From: Anaerolineae bacterium | GTDB taxonomy: Bacteria; Chloroflexota; Anaerolineae; JACIWR01 | Direction: 5' to 3' | Assembly (NCBI GenBank): GCA_021162125.1 | Contig: JAGGZG010000007.1 | Coordinates: 1-9,700 of the forward strand | DNA length: 9,700 bases | Shown: piece by piece, positions 8,243 to 9,700 of the stretch | How positions within the stretch are numbered: the stretch's first letter is position 1 | How the letters are laid out: each line of letters opens with the position of its first letter | Program-made: the position numbers and the translations under genes | Notes under the pieces: model-generated | What the model saw: the letters and a program-made list of their open reading frames with translations, nothing else | Databases searched by the model: none | Told to the model about the DNA's origin: nothing

Positions 8243-8282
8243 GTGTTGCGTATTGCGTGTCTACGTGTTGCGTGTTCCGTGT
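8243..8282 (+). repeat. Left heptamer array of element B (3' of its gene)
   Basis: On the + strand the units are GTGTTGC, GTATTGC, an 8-bp GTGTCTAC, GTGTTGC, GTGTTCC and GTGT, running directly into the gene's stop codon (CTA at 8283-8285, TAG on the minus strand). Contains the exact 17-mer TTGCGTGTCTACGTGTT at 8253-8269, also present at 3852-3868. Confidence 0.9.
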
Positions 8283-8750
8283 CTATGGCATGGGTGGGTT
8301 GTCGAGCAGGTCTATCAGGCCCACATCGTAGGATGATTGATCCTCTTTCAACTTATAGCCGCGCTCGGCGGGGATAATGGTGAGTAGCAAGCGAATGATT
8401 CTGGTGAAGAGCTTAATGCGGTGCATGGCGACGGTCTCTGAGAGGACGTGCCGTCCTTGATGATACCAGCCACGGGCCTCGCGGGCCGAGCCCAGAGCGT
8501 ATTCGTAGAGGCGAGCTTGATCTTTACCGGATCGGCGGCTGTAACCCTCGGCAATGTTGGCGCTGACAGAGCCGACGGCGCGGTACAGTTGGTCAGACAG
8601 ACTGACAGTACGCTTGTCTTTTGCCAGCCTGGATACGTCGGGCCACGCCAGGTCACCGGCAAAGACAGCGAAGCGGTAAACTTCCATCCGCCAAAGAGGG
8701 TCGTTGGTGAATTCTGGAGAGATAGAAGCCAGCCAGTCGTTGTAATTCAT
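8283..8750 (-). CDS. Four-helix-bundle protein, S23/Avd-like family
   Basis: The 155-residue product matches the small four-helix-bundle family first known from ORFs in 23S rRNA intervening sequences, which also includes Avd, the accessory protein of diversity-generating retroelements. The diagnostic stretch is at residues 51-94: LSDQLYRAVGSVSANIAEGY, then SRRSGKDQAR and LYEYALGSAREARGW, a basic helix pair typical of the family. Family members form pentameric barrels thought to bind nucleic acid; the role of this one is unknown. It has an unusual N-terminus (MNYNDWLASISPEF) and a C-terminal extension (residues 128-155, ending DLLDNPPMP). AGGAG (8757-8761) sits 6 nt before the ATG, a strong ribosome site, so it is probably translated. 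Heptamer arrays flank it on both sides. No reverse transcriptase or template/variable repeat is present, so it is not part of a retroelement seen here. A broken second copy lies at 3892-4061. Confidence 0.88.
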   Translation of the reverse strand: MNYNDWLASISPEFTNDPLWRMEVYRFAVFAGDLAWPDVSRLAKDKRTVSLSDQLYRAVGSVSANIAEGYSRRSGKDQARLYEYALGSAREARGWYHQGRHVLSETVAMHRIKLFTRIIRLLLTIIPAERGYKLKEDQSSYDVGLIDLLDNPPMP

Positions 8751-8756
8751 TGAGAG

Positions 8757-8761
8757 CTCCT
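8757..8761 (-). promoter_or_regulatory. Strong Shine-Dalgarno (AGGAG) of the four-helix-bundle gene
   Basis: The minus strand reads TAAAAGGAGCTCTCAATG, giving AGGAG 6 nt before the start codon. The same leader, TAAAAGGAACTTTCAATG, is kept in the broken copy (3877-3894), so the leader belongs to the unit and is not derived from the host locus. Confidence 0.75.
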
Positions 8762-8775
8762 TTTATGCCATGAAA

Positions 8776-8817
8776 CACGCACCACGCAACACGCAACACG
8801 CAACACGCAACACGTCA
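8776..8817 (+). repeat. Right heptamer array of element B (CACGCAA units, 5' of its gene)
   Basis: Six perfectly phased 7-bp units: CACGCAC, four consecutive exact CACGCAA copies (8783-8810), and a final CACGTCA. It ends 2 bp before the stop codon of the upstream kinase gene. This is the most regular of the four arrays, and it is the reverse complement type of the array on the other side of the gene. Confidence 0.93.
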
Positions 8818-8819
8818 AT

Positions 8820-9700
8820 CTACTCATCCAACACCTCGCGTACTTTATACAACACCTGGCTCAGATCATACGGCTTCTGCAGGAAACCCTGTACCCCGGC
8901 TTCTAGAATCTCCTGCGCCTGCCCATTCTGGCTATAGCCGCTGGAGAGCAGCACTTTTACGTTGGGGTCAATCTCCCGCAGCCGCTCGTAGGTTTCCTGA
9001 CCGCTCATTTCCGGCATGATTATGTCCAGGATGACCAGGTCAATCTTGTCCCCTTGTTTCCGGTATATCTCCACTGCTTCGGCCCCACTTTCTGCCAGCA
9101 GCACTGTGTAGCTCGCGTTGCTCAGCAGGCGTTTCACCAGATCGCGGATGATCTTCTCGTCGTCCACGACCAGGATTGTTTCCTCACCTCCCACCGGCGT
9201 CTCTCTCTCGGCTTTCTTCTCTACCACCGCTCGCTTCGTAGCCGGCAAGTACACCTTGAACGTCGTGCCCACCCCCGGCTCGCTGTACACGTGAATTGCC
9301 CCGCCGTGGCTGCGCACGATGCCGTAAACCATGGACAGCCCCAATCCGCTGTGTTTTTCGCCGAGGCGTTCTTTCTTGGTGCTGAAGAAGGGCTCGAAGA
9401 TGCGCGTCTGTGTTTCGGCGTCCATGCCCATGCCCGTATCGCTCACCGTGAGCAACACGTAGTCACCGGCCTCCACGGCCAGTTGGGTACGGGCGTATTC
9501 CTCATTCAGGGTGACGTTCTTTGTCTCGATGATCAGTTTCCCGCCGGCGGGCATGGCATCGCGGGCATTTAGGCACAGATTGAGCAGCATCTGCTGGAGC
9601 TGTGCGGCGTCTCCTTCCGCGGCCGCCAGGTCATCGGCCAGGTACGTTTCAATGCTGATGGCCTTGTCTATCGTGCGCGAGAGCAACCTCACCACTTCAT
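8820..9700 (-). CDS. Hybrid sensor histidine kinase, C-terminal part (HATPase and receiver), partial
   Basis: The reading frame is open to the window edge and stops with TAG at 8820-8822; about 293 residues are visible, and the sensor and HisKA regions lie beyond the window. The ATP-binding domain shows an N-box (LLNLCLNARDAM), a G1 box (DTGMGMD), an F box (IFEPFFSTK) and a G2 box (HSGLGLSMVYG). After a charged linker comes a receiver: the acidic pocket in ILVVDDE, the phospho-acceptor Asp in LDIIMPEMSG (codon at 9024-9026), and the conserved Lys in LQKPYDLS. It should bind ATP and take part in His-to-Asp phosphotransfer in the cytoplasm or at the membrane. Its ending, VREVLDE, parallels LREVLGE of the large kinase at 4098-8177, so the receivers are paralogous at least in type. 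A GTG at 9695 is an internal codon, not a credible start. Confidence 0.93.
   Translation of the reverse strand, partial: EVVRLLSRTIDKAISIETYLADDLAAAEGDAAQLQQMLLNLCLNARDAMPAGGKLIIETKNVTLNEEYARTQLAVEAGDYVLLTVSDTGMGMDAETQTRIFEPFFSTKKERLGEKHSGLGLSMVYGIVRSHGGAIHVYSEPGVGTTFKVYLPATKRAVVEKKAERETPVGGEETILVVDDEKIIRDLVKRLLSNASYTVLLAESGAEAVEIYRKQGDKIDLVILDIIMPEMSGQETYERLREIDPNVKVLLSSGYSQNGQAQEILEAGVQGFLQKPYDLSQVLYKVREVLDE

Larger units (their letters stand above)
8243..8817 (-). mobile_element. Element B: intact heptamer-flanked S23-type unit
   Basis: A 575-bp unit lies between two same-strand histidine kinase genes. It holds one complete four-helix-bundle gene and almost nothing else, closed on both sides by 7-bp repeat arrays that are reverse complements of each other. 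At the outer ends, GTGTTGCGTATTGCGTG (8243-8259) can pair with CACGCAACACGCAACAC on the other side as 17 consecutive pairs if one G-U is allowed. The layout recalls S23-encoding intervening sequences of 23S rRNA, whose ends also form a stem, but this unit is intergenic. The shared leader, shared arrays and second copy at 3828-4112 support a unit that has been copied. There is no transposase or clear target-site duplication, so the mechanism is unknown. Confidence 0.6.

Noticed and set aside
8283..8750. Diversity-generating retroelement accessory gene (avd)
   Set aside because: The protein belongs to the same fold family, but there is no reverse transcriptase, template repeat or variable repeat in the window.
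3820..8822. Target-site duplications flanking the elements
   Set aside because: The outer edges share only TGA(T/C) before GTGTTGCG on one side of each copy. That is too short and not duplicated on the other side, so no target-site duplication is claimed.

Overview
The window is about 60% G+C by eye and carries dense bacterial coding sequence. A long SMC condensin, a very long soluble histidine kinase with five GAF domains, hybrid kinases ending in receiver domains, and a four-helix-bundle (S23-type) gene set among GTGTTGC-like heptamers together suggest Chloroflexota, perhaps Anaerolineae. This is inferred from gene style only; no rRNA or other marker is present.

Layout: Bases 1-206 hold the 3' end of a short-chain dehydrogenase of the UxuB-type D-mannonate oxidoreductase (fructuronate reductase) group. 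Nine bases later smc (216-3818, +) begins; it is complete, with both ATPase halves, coiled coils and hinge intact. Bases 3819-4097 hold a 285-bp element (A): a broken, internally deleted S23-type gene between two arrays of a 7-bp repeat. From 8177 down to 4098 on the minus strand runs a 1359-residue hybrid kinase (5x GAF, PAS, HisKA, HATPase, receiver). Bases 8243-8817 hold a second, intact element (B), with a complete 155-residue four-helix-bundle gene on the minus strand between the same type of heptamer arrays. From 8820 to the window end is the C-terminal half of another hybrid kinase (HATPase plus receiver), also minus strand.

How they relate: SMC is housekeeping (chromosome condensation and segregation). 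The two hybrid kinases are cytoplasmic signalling proteins in the same orientation and may once have been adjacent; element B now lies between them. smc and the large kinase gene converge, and element A sits in the convergence point, its repeats running over the kinase stop codon.

The most interesting structure is the pair of elements. Each consists of a short inverted pair of heptamer arrays (GTGTTGC on the left, CACGCAA on the right) closely framing a four-helix-bundle ORF. The two copies are in opposite orientation on either side of the large kinase gene. One copy has lost about 300 bp, yet what remains differs from the intact copy mostly at synonymous sites. The complementary arrays would fold the transcript into a stem around the ORF, resembling the layout of S23-encoding intervening sequences of bacterial 23S rRNA, but here the units lie between protein genes. 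I regard this as a candidate small mobile or domesticated element. Mobility itself is inference.
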